NCBI GenBank assembly: GCA_024336345.1
Contig: JANFOG010000009.1
Coordinates: forward strand, 806,001 to 870,000
Length of the DNA: 64,000 bases
Source: Mariannaea sp. PMI_226
Lineage: Eukaryota; Ascomycota; Sordariomycetes; Hypocreales; Nectriaceae
Direction of reading: 5' to 3'
In this document: one piece after another, positions 22,049 to 34,371 of the stretch
Layout: each line of letters starts with the position of its first letter
How positions within the stretch are numbered: position 1 is the first letter of the stretch
Translations under genes and position numbers: made by a program
The notes under the pieces: generated by a model
Told to the model about the DNA's origin: nothing
What the model saw: only the letters and a program-made list of their open reading frames with translations
Database searches by the model: none

Positions 22049-23139
22049 GAAAGGACTTTGAGTAATTACTGTTGGCGAGTAATGTAGTGTTAAGGCGACG
22101 ATGGATGGAGACATAGAATCGCGCTTATTTAGCCGTATATTTACTTAAGGTAGACGAATAGCTTTAATTCAAGTTGGTTTGAAAAGTCAAATCACATTTT
22201 ACAGTACTTGCGTCTCTCTGAAGTTCAATGTGCTCCACCGTCAAGCCATGAATTTCCTACAGGACCCGATGGTAGCGTAGTGTGGTGTAGTATGAATCGA
22301 CGACAAAATCCACATACCTGTCATGACGTCTTCCGCCCACCGTTTCATCTGTAGTCTGTAGTCTGTAGCCTGTAGTCGCGTCAATAAACATCACGCACCC
22401 CATATTACGATCCATCTTTTTTTTTCCGGAACATCTCGCCAAGCCAGATAAGAGATCGTGGCTTACAAGCCCCCCCGAGCATTTAGTTTCCCTCTCCATC
22501 TGGTTCTGAAGCGACGGCTCTGCTTCCATCCCCACCCACGTGCGCTCTGAAGGCTTCGGCAGTGGCTTTTTCTTTGGAAGCTAGCCTGGGAAGCGCTGAC
22601 AATGAACCCCTGTGCCGGCTGCAGGGGGGGACCCTTGCCCTGCACTGACGTGAACGCTACCTGTAAATTAGCTACCGCATGTTACCTGCAGGCCATTACA
22701 GACATTGGACGGAGGCGAATGGGAGGCGCCCGTTTGCTAAGCAAGAAAAAAAGTCCCTCCACCACCCAAATCAAATGCAGGAGATCTTTACCTAGTTCTA
22801 GTTGATGGATCCTTTGTTCCCAGCGGCGATGACTACCAAGAGGGGAAACCTCGCGATCCGGGTGCCCAGCTTGTTCACCGAAGGACTTATGTGCTAAGAA
22901 TGCGGACCGTGAAATAGGAAGACGGACAGAACCCACGTTGCCCTCTGCTACAAGGCCCTTGTCGGATCTTCAGTGCCGTGCTGCCATACTTTGTTCAGCA
23001 TGTGCCAAGGTAAGCTTTACATGGTAGTACAGATTACACAGCTCTAGAATTGAACTTTGCCTAGCCATTTGCTCCTTGTCACGTATCTGCAGGCTGCAAA
23101 CGTCCTTCACCCAGTTTCCTGCGTTCAAAATTGATCGTG
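22049..23139. other. Intergenic between phosphatase and metal transporter
   Basis: 3' flank of the phosphatase, a four-copy 7-bp repeat (22349-22376), and the promoter of the transporter. No further gene is supportable. Confidence 0.5.
22349..22376. repeat. CTGTAGT tandem repeat, four copies
   Basis: Four adjacent 7-bp units, ctgtagt, ctgtagt, ctgtagc, ctgtagt, with one substitution in the third. Confidence 0.9.
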
Positions 23140-23940
23140 ATGAATCAATCAAGGAGTCCTGCTCTTACTCGATTCCTATCTGACTTCACACTCGGCTTCT
23201 CAGATGGATTGACTGTTCCCTTTGCCCTCACGGCGGGCCTCAGTTCGCTGGGCAGCACCGACACGGTCATCTCCGGGGGGTTGGCGGAGCTATGTGCTGG
23301 CAGCATCAGTATGGGAATTGGAGGATATTTGGCCGCTCGTGATGAACTTCCCCAATCCCCAGCGAATGGAAATCAAATCCTCAGCGACGTCGATGGCGAC
23401 GAGGAGATGAGAGGGATGCTCAGCTTCGACGAAGCCAGCAGCAGTGACAGCTTGGAACTTGCGGAAAAGGGCCCGAGTCGATTCCAAGCACAACTTATGA
23501 GACATCTTGAGCCACTAGATCTCCCTGAACCCATTGCAATGCAGATCCTCTCGACAGTCCAAAGAGCACCAGGAGGCTTAGAACGAGCTGTATCTCGGCT
23601 CCAATCCCACAATGACAGGCTATCCATTGTTACACCTGAACAGCTCCCCATCTCTCCTCTGGCCTCAGGTTTCTCAATATCCCTCGGATACGCAGTTGGC
23701 GGCATCATTCCTCTATGCCCGTATTTCTTCGCTGCCACGGTCGGTGCAGGCTTCCGGTGGTCTTTGTGCTTATGTCTCATTGCTCTCTTCACTTTCGGCT
23801 CTTGCAAGAGCCTGGCTCTTCGGGGTGAGGGAAGTAGATGGCGGTGTGTCGTGGAGGGTCTGCAAATGTTGGTGCTGGGCATGTTGGCGGCGGGTGCAGC
23901 GGTTTTGTGTGTGATGGTAGTGGAAAGGAAGATGTCATGA
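23140..23940 (+). CDS. VIT1/Ccc1-like vacuolar iron/manganese transporter
   Basis: A single exon, 266 aa from the ATG at 23140. The N-terminal half has the family signature SDFTLGFSDGLTVPFALTAG followed by GGLAELCAGSISMGIGGYLA. The middle (about 75-170) is a cytosolic loop rich in acidic residues that binds metal in this family. The C-terminus has three further hydrophobic segments (SISLGYAVGGIIPLCPYFF and two more), for about five helices. The family moves Fe2+ or Mn2+ from cytosol to vacuole in exchange for protons. It lies convergent with the regulator at 24644-26707. A multicopper oxidase lies 3.2 kb away, but no Ftr1-type permease is present, so a joint iron role is not established. Confidence 0.92.
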   Translation: MNQSRSPALTRFLSDFTLGFSDGLTVPFALTAGLSSLGSTDTVISGGLAELCAGSISMGIGGYLAARDELPQSPANGNQILSDVDGDEEMRGMLSFDEASSSDSLELAEKGPSRFQAQLMRHLEPLDLPEPIAMQILSTVQRAPGGLERAVSRLQSHNDRLSIVTPEQLPISPLASGFSISLGYAVGGIIPLCPYFFAATVGAGFRWSLCLCLIALFTFGSCKSLALRGEGSRWRCVVEGLQMLVLGMLAAGAAVLCVMVVERKMS

Positions 23941-24643
23941 TGATTGCAATCAGATGAAAGAAAGAATGGGCGTAAGAAGCTTACATGGCGGAATTTTTTA
24001 AGGGTATTGGGAAAACGAGTTTGAGGGTTCAATGTCAATTATAGGTTTTTTGCATTTCGGTTGCACAGTTCTTTCTATGGAGGCCACCTCACGGTTAGAG
24101 TGGCATGATCTCAAAGGATGGTATGGAGTATGGCCAAGTTTGTTATAAGCCAAATGGGTAACATGGACCGATTTTTCGAAGAATTCAAAATATATTTAAT
24201 CTCAATTTTACGCTTCGTCTGTCAGCATACGGATCAAGCTCTGTTTGATCTTTGAAGAGGGATACTATACCTACACAATGTCCATCTTCCTCACCTTGGA
24301 CTCGTGATAGGTATGCTAATCCAACTGGATAGCTCTCTCTTTAGTTTACATTTTACTAAAGCTCTAGGGTATCGGTCTTCTGAAAGAATGAGACCACGTA
24401 GTGGTAAATTACGATCGTAAAGTAGCGTCTTAAGAACTTAAAGTGATACCAAAAGCCCTCATGTGTACAGACAGGAATGATAATTATAGAATGAGGCGAA
24501 CAATATTAAGGAAAATCAACTTGTTGGCATATTTTTGGCGTTGAAAACATTGTGCAAACATAAAACTAGAATATGGATGAATGATGGCCCTCGCTGAGCT
24601 TAGAATGTCACAACATGACACATGAGGGAAGCACGGAACTCCA
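23941..24643. other. Convergent 3' intergenic region
   Basis: About 700 bp of AT-rich sequence between two gene 3' ends. No gene seen. Confidence 0.5.
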
Positions 24644-26707
24644 TTATAACCGCATGAAATCGTTCCAGTATTCCCAATCCAACTGGCTATTATCCATGAA
24701 CCCAATATCATCAAAAACTTGTAATTCGTGAGCGGAAGGTTGCTGAGTATTGTCTCTTTGCCCCTTAGGGTGTTTCTCTTGAAGTAACTCAACGAACTCT
24801 GGTGTCATGTCAGATTTCCAGATGCCCTGCCGAACTAGCTCATTTCTGCGGGCCTCCCATGCTTCTAGAATCAAGTCCCCAAGGGCAAGTGAGAAGGTAC
24901 TCTCATTATCGTAGAGGAGCTCTGAGTGTTCAGAGTAGAGATTTTCAATCAGACGCCAAGCTAGACTTATTCTGTTTCCAGAGGTCCTTTGGCGTAGTTC
25001 GCTGATTACATAAATGTAAGCGTCCATCTGGAATTTGGAGGTCATGTCGGTGAACAGATGTGAGGAAAATTCGCTGTGGGTTCCAACATCCACCATCTCC
25101 AGCATTGTTAATGCCGATTCAAAGACCATGTCGATATCATCTCGCGCCATGCGTACTTCCCGACCGTTGGCAGAGGCACGCCCCTGGGGGTGATGAACCT
25201 TGAACCTCATACGGGCAATTGCGAGCTTCGCCACGGCTCGCACGAGGGCGTGAAGCGGAATACATGGATCCAAATTGCGAAGGAACTTTTGTTGGTAGAT
25301 GGCCTCAATCTCATTGATGGCTTTGTCTTCCAGCTCAGTGGACGGACTGTCCTTTATTGGCTCTCGTAGGATATTCTCGAACACCGTGGCTGCTGTGGGT
25401 GAGGATCGAAGCCAGTTGGATACTTCGAACTTGATAAGGACGCACATCATTTCAGTTGGACCGCTATGCTCAACAGGAGGTTCAGTCATATCTGGATGCA
25501 GGTCCGCGTCGTTGACGTTGAGCGGGAGGCGGACATTGCCAACCTGAGAAGGTGGCGATTTCATCGCACTCGCGCTGGGAACTCTGCAATACAGGCGACA
25601 CAAATGCCACCAAGGACGGATTCGCATCTCTTTCTCAAAAAAGGAAGCCTTGGAATCGATGTCCTCTCGGTGCAGACCCATCTTCTGAGCGATTCTCAGA
25701 GCAGCGCCAACCAGCGTGGAAGATAATTCCGACTCTGGGTCTGCCAGTAGAAATAACACAAAAGCTTGCAGAACCTCCAGCTTTCGACTTGAGAGAAATT
25801 CGGCTACACTGAGAGCTCGGAGAGTTGCGGTTCGGTAGCGCACCAAGAGAGTATCCCTGCTCTCTCCAAATGAGGTCTGGCAGTCCTTTGATGACATGGA
25901 GACTATAGCAAGCGTGTAGATTGCGAACATTATTGCAGCCAAGGGATCAGGTATAGTGGCGGGGTCCCAACTTGCGTCTAAGATGCGCTGCTGCAGCGAT
26001 GGTACATGGATGATCTTGACGAGTGGATTGACGCTTTCAACGAAGATCTGCCAAAGACGGTATATTTGTCTTGGTTCTGGGTGTAATTTGTGAAGCTCAG
26101 AGGGTTGAGAGCTAGAAAGAATAGAGTTGAGGCTGGGTATCGGATGAAAGAAAGGATCTTCTTTGTGTCGCAAGCTGTGAATTGGAGGGTGCTTAAGCTT
26201 CGGCAGCGAAGGATTTCAAGTCAGCTACATGCAACGGTGGATTGCAGGGAGATCGTTTCTAGATAGACGCACCTCTGGGTTCAAGCTGGACCACAGGCAC
26301 CTGGTAGCAGGTCGCTTCGTTAGTTGAAAAGGTCAGAGGATCTTTCAAGGTTTTGAATATTACCGTTCTAAGTTTTGCGTAGAATACGCTGAAGACACGG
26401 TGCTCGAAGAAGGAATACTGCATCCTGGGCTTTGGGAGACGCTCTTTTCGTATTTGATTTCCAGTCCAGAGGAAACCCATGTATTGGCATAAGGGGTGAA
26501 GTCTATGCCGTGCTTCTTCATCAAATCCTCATACCTAGTTAGTCGGGCCAGTAATTCCTCGTCCGCAGCCCTTTTACGAGGCGGATACATGGCGGGTTCG
26601 TTGTATTGGCATTGAGCTTGCGTTTTGACACAGTTGGAGCAGGGCTCAGCTTTGTCACATTTGACTTTGCGACGAGCGCACAGCGAGCAGGCGTTTCGCC
26701 GCTTCAT
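24644..26707 (-). CDS. Zn2Cys6 transcription factor with MHR domain
   Basis: Three exons on the minus strand: 26707-26364, 26300-26273 and 26197-24644. Introns are 63 nt (GTAATA...ACCAG) and 75 nt (GTGCGT...CGAAG), with a 28-nt middle exon encoding CLWSSLNPE. Product 641 aa. Zinc cluster C7-x2-C10-x6-C17-x5-C23-x2-C26-x6-C33, at the very N-terminus, then a basic patch and a short coiled-coil. The body (from LKHPPIHSLRHKEDPFF) matches the fungal-specific transcription factor domain: RQIYRLWQIFVESVNPLVKI and ALRIAQKMGLHRED. It is nuclear. It shares a 932-bp divergent promoter with the DHA2 exporter and is the obvious candidate to control it. The tiny exon is inferred from splice signals only. 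Confidence 0.88.
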
Positions 26708-27639
26708 GTCCGAAGATTTAGTATTCTAGAATAAGTTCAATTTGTGAAATGATCAACCGGCTGGTAAGCTTTCGTTGTGTGAATGATAGATAATTGTCTG
26801 TCCTTGAAGGGGGCAATCGGAGGAAACTCCATCTCGGACAATTCGGACCCAAAACCAGTTTAGCGCACTCGGGTTCGGACTCGGCGTGATGTGTCCTGCC
26901 AGACTCCCCGTTATTGCCATGCATGATGCGATTTGATATTTGGGTTACTAGTTTCACCGAATCATTCGTATTCAGAATGTAGATGTTCCGGATCTTTGTG
27001 AATAAAAAATCACCCCAAGATACTATGAGATTCGTATCAAACACTGGTCTAACCGGAGAAGAAGCCGCCTTCCAGTGATCATATGCCAAGCCAAAACTAC
27101 CTCACAAGTTTTGAGACTCGAAACACCAAAGTTTTCTTCTATCCATCCTTAAGAGTGGAGGTCGTTATTCCAATAGTATTTACAAGGTAGCTGGTTCTGA
27201 TCTCCTTGCAGTGTTCGGAATGCGAAGGTTGGGACAGCAGGGTCAAGGGTTAGAAGCAAGGCAGATTTCAGCTGAAGTATTCTCATTTTCTCATGTCACA
27301 ATTATTGCTGTTACTGATAACTCAGGAATTGTAGCTAGTTGAGATGCACACTAACTCTTTGTAGATTCCTCGGGCCCGAATGGGGTTGCCGGAGCCTGTT
27401 ACCTCCCAGAGCATGTCCACTTATCCCGGTTTTCAGTCCGACACAGGCACTTCCAAATTCCTCCTTTATTCTATGCAGACTATTTATAAACGCCAAACTA
27501 CCTGTCAACTATGTGTCTTCTTCAGCAAAATTTTCCAAGTTTCAACCTTCCGCCTTCTCTTGTATTCAACTATTCCGTCTCCTGAACCGTACAGTTTCTT
27601 TAACTTCACATGTGGTCAGGATCACACGTGGTTTAACTT
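26708..27639. promoter_or_regulatory. Divergent promoter, Zn2Cys6 regulator / DHA2 exporter
   Basis: 932 bp between opposed start codons. No gene inside. No clear CGG-pair operator was identified by eye. Confidence 0.45.
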
Positions 27640-29645
27640 ATGAAATTAAAATCTCAACTGTTTGAAATGCTCAGCAGAGAGAGGAAACGTCAAGGAAACG
27701 GTGACACAAGCACAGAGATTGAACCTACATTCGAGAGACCAGACTTCATGGCCAGTGTCGCACCGTCCAAAGATGGACAGAATCCTGCTCCCGTCCCGCC
27801 CACAATGACTGATGAGACACACCCTTCTGGTCTCAGACTCGGTTTAATTCTCATATCTGTCTTTACTAGCATGTTCTTGGTTTCTCTGGTCAGTCAATAT
27901 GGCTGCCTCTTCCCTGACGATCCTTCGACACTAACATAACTTCAGGATCGTTTGATCATTACGACAGCGATCCCGCAAATTACTGACGAGTTCAAATCCG
28001 TTGGGGATATTGGCTGGTATGGCTCGGCTTACCTCCTGACTACGTGTGCTTCTCAACTGCTTTTTGGAAAGATCTACTCCCTCTTCAGCAACAAACTTGT
28101 CTTTCTGATTACCATCTCACTCTTCGAGGTGGGATCTGCTGTATGCGGATCAGCACCCAATTCTGTGGCTTTCATTGTTGGTCGGGCTATCGCGGGGGTT
28201 GGTGGCGCGGGAATCTACAGTGGTGCTGTAAGTATAAACTTGATTCGCTCTATACTATTCCACGATATGTGATTTGTCGAATCAGCTGACTTGTTTCTCT
28301 GTTACCCAGCTTATGGTCATTATACACACAGTACCACTGCATAAACGACCATTATATCAGGGCATGTTCGGCGCTGTCTTTGGAGTGTCTTCTGTGGTTG
28401 GGCCATTGCTTGGAGGAGCATTCACTTCGAGAGTGAGCTGGCGATGGTGTTTCTACATCAACCTCCCTCTCGGAGCTGTGGCTATCGTCATCATTCTTTT
28501 TCTTCTGAAAATCCCCCCAAAAAAAGAGACGAGGCTTTCGACTAAGGCCAAGATAGCTCAGTTGGATGTTTATGGCTCCATTTTGATTGTGCCAGGCTCA
28601 GTCTGTGCGATATTGGCACTGCAATGGGGAGGCTTGACATATCCTGTCGGTGTGCGCTCGTGAACAACATTATGGGACAAGAGCTAATGTCTTTTACAGT
28701 GGCATGACGGCAGAATTATCGCGTTACTAACCCTGGCAGGGTTACTATTTGTTGGCTTCGTCTTGGTGCAATTTGTTCTGCCCAAGACTGCCACCATTCC
28801 TCCGAGAATCTTTAAGCAACGCAGTATCTTGGCCGGGCTGTTCTCAACATTATGCATTGGATCTCAGCAGGTGATTTTCAGTGAGTCTTTTACAAAAAGA
28901 GACTATCTGACTCGAAACTCTATCTAACGTGATCACAGTCTACTATCTTCCTATCTGGTTCCAGGCTATCCAGGGGGTCTCAGCTATTGAGTCTGGTATT
29001 CGCATACTGCCACTCATCCTTTCCATGGTAGCCGCATCAGTGTTATCTGGAGTGCTTGTCCGTCACGTTGGCTACTATACCCCCTTCCTACTGGGTGGCG
29101 TCTGCTTCATGTGTGTAGGCGCAGGCTTGCTGAACACTCTGCAGCCGAACACCGCCAAGGCCAATTGGATTAGCTACCAGATACTCTACGGATGGGGGTT
29201 TGGGTTGGGATCACAGGCACCCAACCTTGCCGCTCAGACAGTCCTGGCCAAAGCTGATATCCCAATTGGCGCCTCCCTGATGTTCTTTTCACAGCTGCTG
29301 GGCGGTGCCATCTTTATATCCGTGGGACAAAATGTCTTCGAGAGTCAGCTTCATCATCGGCTCGCATCTGTTCTCGGCTTCGACCTCAAGGCAATCCAGA
29401 AGAGCGGCGCCACCTCGCTGACAGACTTACCCCCGTCAATCAAACCGACAGTTCTTGTTGCCTACAACGAGTCGCTTCGACATGTCTTTCGCGTCGGCTT
29501 GGTTCTGGTTTGTGCCACCGTCATCGGCGCGTCTTCGATGGAGTGGCGAAGTGTGAAGAAAAATATCCATAACAAGGGGGGAGCGACTGAGCGGGAGGAT
29601 AAAAAGCTGGGGGAGGACGATAATGTTGCGGCCGAGGAGAAGTAA
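27640..29645 (+). CDS. MFS drug exporter, DHA2 (14-helix) family
   Basis: Five exons: 27640-27888, 27946-28227, 28310-28645, 28700-28880 and 28939-29645. Introns are 57, 82, 54 and 58 nt, all consistent in phase. Product 584 aa. The N-terminus is cytosolic; a second in-frame ATG at 27667 could also be the start. Helix 1 and the family motif [16 protein letters not shown] are joined across the first intron. [16 protein letters not shown] is the motif-C-like helix 5. [16 protein letters not shown] and [18 protein letters not shown] (across intron 3) are diagnostic of fungal multidrug/toxin efflux DHA2 carriers. It exports small hydrophobic compounds across the plasma membrane in exchange for protons. 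Two donors are GTCAGT and GTCGGT. It pairs divergently with the regulator at 24644-26707. Confidence 0.93.
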
Positions 29646-32600
29646 TGATAGACCCCTGGAAGAGCTGGCAGCTTTGCCTGTGGCATTTTAGCGACGATAA
29701 AAAACTAAATCTCCCCTCAACAAGACTTGATAGATATTATTTGCCTGACTATCATCGCAATTTACGTCGACCACGTTGGACGTTGAAATATCCCATAGCC
29801 GTATTGAATGTTGAGGCTGCGGAGAGAAACCCTAACCACATAGGTAATTAATGGCCAATAACACAGTACCTTATCGCCATAGCGAACCGACTAGAAATGC
29901 TAAACCAGCCCAGGACCCAACTTTCGTTCTATGGCATGGAGAGCCAGCAGACTTGAGCGTTCATAGTGAGAAAAAGCAGGATTAGCTCCACTGAAGAAGA
30001 CTGGTAACCAAATACTCTCCAATTACCATCGATATCAAATGTAATGATAACACGAATGAGTTAAGATCCTAAGACAAGTCTCGAAAGGCGCCTGAGCTAT
30101 GTAGATCCTTTGCAAATCATTCACCTTGGGGCGGCTTGGACGTAATCAGATGCTGAGCGTAAGTCCATGGAGTTGTGCATTGACAATGCCATAACTGAGG
30201 TATTAAATTGCCCAATACCAAGACTAACTACTGATGGAAAGAAAATTTTTATATGGATTATCTTTATGATATACATTAGGGGAGCCGTGCATGCAGACAT
30301 GCACAAAGCTTTAATAGAAAGTTAATCGAGCTACTACCAAAAATGGACTTCTTTCGCCCCATTACATAGTATTATCCCCTAGTATGTAGATATAATTGCC
30401 AGGCAAGGAGCTATCTAGCTACGAATACTTTATAATAAGGATGCTAGATCCACCCAACTAAAGCAAATCTGGATTTTGAAGGAGAACAGGAGCAGCTCTA
30501 GTGGTATATATCTAGGCTAGCCGATGGTTAGTTTTATTTCATTCAATATGAAGAGCTCTTTTGTACAGGTCACAGGGACTTATATTCTAGCCAAGCATAT
30601 GCGCTTACTTACTATGTACAAAGTTACTAGCCTCATTATTAGATTTCTAATTCACTATTACGAAGTCTCTCCGAGTTTTTCTCAACAATATGAAGGTATA
30701 TGTCGACCTATTACGACCGATCTTCCTTGGATGCTCGGTTATATACATAGGGTGTTCAAGGTTTGAATCCCCCTGGCTACTGTGTTTCAATAGATGCACA
30801 TGGCTGACTAGCAGTCACTTCTAGTCTAGGGGAGTGTAAAAATGATCTACCAGGAACGTGGCACAATGTGAAAATTGGGTTGCTAGACGATTTGCCTCGG
30901 TTTCGGTTGGCACTACTATCTAGGCGCCTTGTGACTGGAGCTAAACCCTTGCTTGAATGTGCTCATCACTACATTATCATCGATGCCTTTGGCATGCGTG
31001 TGGACTGCTAGGTACGGTACTTTGAAACGTTGGGCTAACCTGATTCTTAATCGTACCTTTGATTGGCCGAAGCCCGAGCATTCTTCCGAAGTCCCCTGGC
31101 AACGAGGGATGCACAGCCAAATGCTGGACATATGTTTTCGTTGTACTATATTAGTCACGAGCGCATGTACGGACAAAAGGGGACTCCGAATGAGAGTGAC
31201 ATCATCTAGGGAAAGCGTGATGGGCATCTTAATCCTCTCGGTGCTGACGCCATTCGCGACCACAGGTCTAACTTCCAGCTTGCCACCTCGGTGCGACAGA
31301 ACTATCCAGTCCGTTGCATCCTCTACTAATCCAGATGTCTATAGTAATAGTAACCTTTGCATCTGCTTCATTCCTTGATTTCTAGTCTCAGACTTCTCTA
31401 AGGCTAGATATCTCATCTTTATAACATCAAGAAGCGTCCTCAAGGCCCCCTTGGTGAATATGAATGCATATTGATTACCGAGCAGAGAAGCAGCACATTG
31501 TCTCCACGGGCCGTAGACTCCGGATTCGAAGATGGTCATCATAGACCCTTGTCACATTTATGCAGCTTCTTGAATTCGTCTTCTTGACCTGCCATGCCAG
31601 ATTCCTACTTTCTCAACTGAATACGAGCCCAATATTTGACCTATCGATTCACACGCATCCAGACCGGAGATAACGTCAACCGGCCTTGATACACCCTTGC
31701 CGGCTTACCTGGGTATAAAATTTGAGCCGCCATCCCCCCATGTGACAGCAGACCCCTACCGCGACCGACATAGCCCCGGTGAAGGGATCTCACCACTGCA
31801 TCTCGGTGGTAATTGGAAGAATCTCGTGCCTTCTGAGCGTGGACCCTTGCCCGGAGTCGTTCAAGCTCACCTCGGTGTGGCGGAGAAGAATTTTGATGCA
31901 CCGCTCCAGCGTGTCGGAGTTTACCTTGACATGGATTTTCACTATGGAATACAGCATTTGAAGGCCTCGACCATATTTTTTCCCCCTGAACTTCTCTTAA
32001 ACAGCAAGTTTGGCTCTCGACGATCTTTGCACTTGAGCTCTTCTAGTGGTACATTGGCGTGGAAATGAAGCTGATTTCATCCTGACGGCAATGCTTCAAG
32101 CTGATTATGCAACAGGTGAAGCAAAAGCCAGCGAATTGTTGCCAGACTAGAAAATACGTAGAGGGGATCATCGTACCTTAATTATTCGCACTCCCTTCAA
32201 AAAATGGCATGTTGGTGGTTGGTCGCCCGCTGTACTACACAGTACTCTTGGGGGTCCCTGCAAATTCACAGTAACAAGTCATGGTAACGCTAAATCCAGC
32301 ACCCTCTCCATATACTGTATGTTTGGTTGGCATGAATATTATTATTGGCTGTCTTTGTAATCTGTAAACCCCATCCACTAAGCCGCGTGGCCTATGACCC
32401 ACCATTCAATTTATTTGTATGCACAGATTACTCCATACCCTGTCCCCTACACCAGTGCGCCGATTCCCCCGGACCAGCGCACCAACTCAACTCGTTTCCC
32501 CTTCTCTCCCCCAAAGGAAATGGTGCCTACCCCTCAACCCCTCACTGCCAATGAATGGGGTTTGGAGAAAGTGGTCCTTTTGTTTGCTCTGCAACTGACT

Positions 32601-34041
32601 AAAATTTGGTGCCGTGTTTCCGTTCGCTGATGAAATTGACCCGAAAAATGGACCTAGTGGAAGCGCAAATTAGGCCACTGGAGCTGCTTGTCGCAACTCT
32701 GCTGCTTTTTTTCAAGACTGCTCAATAATTAATTACTTTGATTTAGCCCGCCGCCTCAGATGAATGGTGTAATAGATAAATGGTACTTCCTTGGACCCCC
32801 AAAATATCCCCAGATGGGCTGGATGGAGAGGCCGCGATCCTACACGCATTTACTGTGGCGCTCAGCCATCGCACACATTCTCGAACACTTCCTTCAATAA
32901 CTACTTGAATCGGGTCAGCAATTTTGTCACACCTCATGGATACGGGGCTAGGTTGGAAATAGTAAAGTCGAAAACCGAGACGCCCTATTTCTGTACTTCG
33001 GAGTCTTGAAGTTCTGCGATTGGACAGATACCGAGCTCTTCGTCGATGACCTAAACTATTCCAAGCTTTTCCCATCGGTTTGGCTTCGATTTCCTTGTTC
33101 TGTACAGCTCATCTTTCAACCAAGCTCTAGCCTCCACCAGTCGGAAATAATTCGTTGAGACGTCGTGCTGCCCGTTCTCGGCGGCACAGAATTAGATTCG
33201 GCCGTTTAACCCATGTTAGTTGTTACATCGGCGTCGGGTGCCAAACTTCAAGAGCCACTAAGCATCATGGATATCACCACGGCTAACGGGATCGACTTTC
33301 GCATTTGTTTTTTTTTCCGATCTTTCAATTTTTTTTTCGGGTATCAATGTTAGGTTCAAGTTTGATATATTGTATCATAGAGGTTTGTTTCGGTCATAGC
33401 TGTTCTCGCTCCGGGGGAGCTCTTGAGCGGGAGCTGTTTTGGCGACCTACTCGAACAGATATGCTAGAGGAAGAGGCTGGCTCCCTAAAGAAGAGGGATT
33501 GCAGCAAAACTTTAGAGGAAGAAATTTGAAATCCAAGGCCTCCAAGTTCTCAAGCTGGTAGCTTCCTGCAAGCCATTCGCAAGCTACTCTCTTCTCCCCA
33601 TGGGATGGATTACAGGGCTGCACCGTGGGATCGGGCCGTTTTTGAATCCCCCCACACACTCACGAGACCGCCTGGGCTGGGGAATGGACCGGGGAATAGA
33701 CCGAGGAGACCCCAAGCCAACGAGCCCATGATTCCATCCCATCTTTTAGTATGAGGTCCACCCAATCTCTCAAAGAGAAGGGGAAAAAATTCTTCTCTAG
33801 ATCATGATTTAAATAAGAGACAGATATTGCCACAAAATAAGCGATATCAATACAAGCTTGCGAGCCGCAAAAGCCACACCCGCCTCCGCATTGACTGCGA
33901 GTTTTGATCACCTCCAACCTCCAATCACCAACCAACCAAGCGTCCCAGACCACGCGCCCAGAGGCTTGGTAAAGGGATTAAAAAAGGGCCCCCGCCAGGC
34001 ACCGACAACAATATCGATAACCACCTCACTGGCGATAAAAC
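29646..34041. other. Gene-poor TA-rich island, 4.4 kb
   Basis: No supportable gene. The 30000-30800 part is dense in TA and CTAG words. Frames of 60-140 codons overlap on both strands. A minus-strand frame at 31339-31542 (starting MMTIFESGVYGPWRQCAASL) reads more protein-like than its surroundings and may be a relic, but no family is recognised. No long terminal repeats, transposase or reverse-transcriptase motifs are visible. The right end (33900-34040) is the leader of the small membrane protein. Confidence 0.5.
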
Positions 34042-34371
34042 ATGACCTCAAAGAGCGTCATCATACCGTGCGCCACCCTCGCCTCCATCGTCGGGTTAAT
34101 GCTCATCTTCATCTGGTGGTGGTTCCCGCGCGCATGGAAGAAAGGCAGCAAGAAGGAGAACGACGAGATCGCCATGTCGCTCGCCGGAGTCAACGACGGC
34201 CTCACGCGGGAGGAGAGGATGCAGATGGCAGGCCAGCACGCCAAGGAGTACGTGCAGGCCATGGAGGCTAGGAACAAGGCACGAGCCGAGGGCAGAGAAC
34301 CAGAGGGCCCGCCGCCCGTCTACAACCCGCTTGGAAGGGCCTACAAGGCGCCGTCGACAGCTGTGGTTTGA
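34042..34371 (+). CDS. Small single-pass membrane protein (109 aa)
   Basis: A single exon from the ATG at 34042. Residues 5-27 are a hydrophobic helix (SVIIPCATLASIVGLMLIFI, then a WWWF aromatic belt), followed by a lysine-rich stop-transfer segment (RAWKKGSKKE). The remaining 70 residues are a polar, charged helix ending in a PPP-containing tail (GPPPVYNPLG). Positive residues follow the helix, so the tail is predicted to be cytosolic. GC-rich coding sequence in AT-rich surroundings supports a real gene. Function unknown. Confidence 0.7.
   Translation: MTSKSVIIPCATLASIVGLMLIFIWWWFPRAWKKGSKKENDEIAMSLAGVNDGLTREERMQMAGQHAKEYVQAMEARNKARAEGREPEGPPPVYNPLGRAYKAPSTAVV

Noticed and set aside
21089..22114. 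341-codon open frame antisense to the acid phosphatase
   Set aside because: Hydrophobic Val/Leu/Gly-rich translation is the mirror image of strongly C-ending codons on the sense strand; no ATG context or domain.
30745..30780. GGTTTGAATCC, resembling a tRNA B-box
   Set aside because: No pairing T-stem and no A-box or acceptor stem upstream.
29646..34041. Intact transposable element
   Set aside because: No terminal repeats, transposase, integrase or reverse-transcriptase motifs seen; only compositional hints of a remnant.
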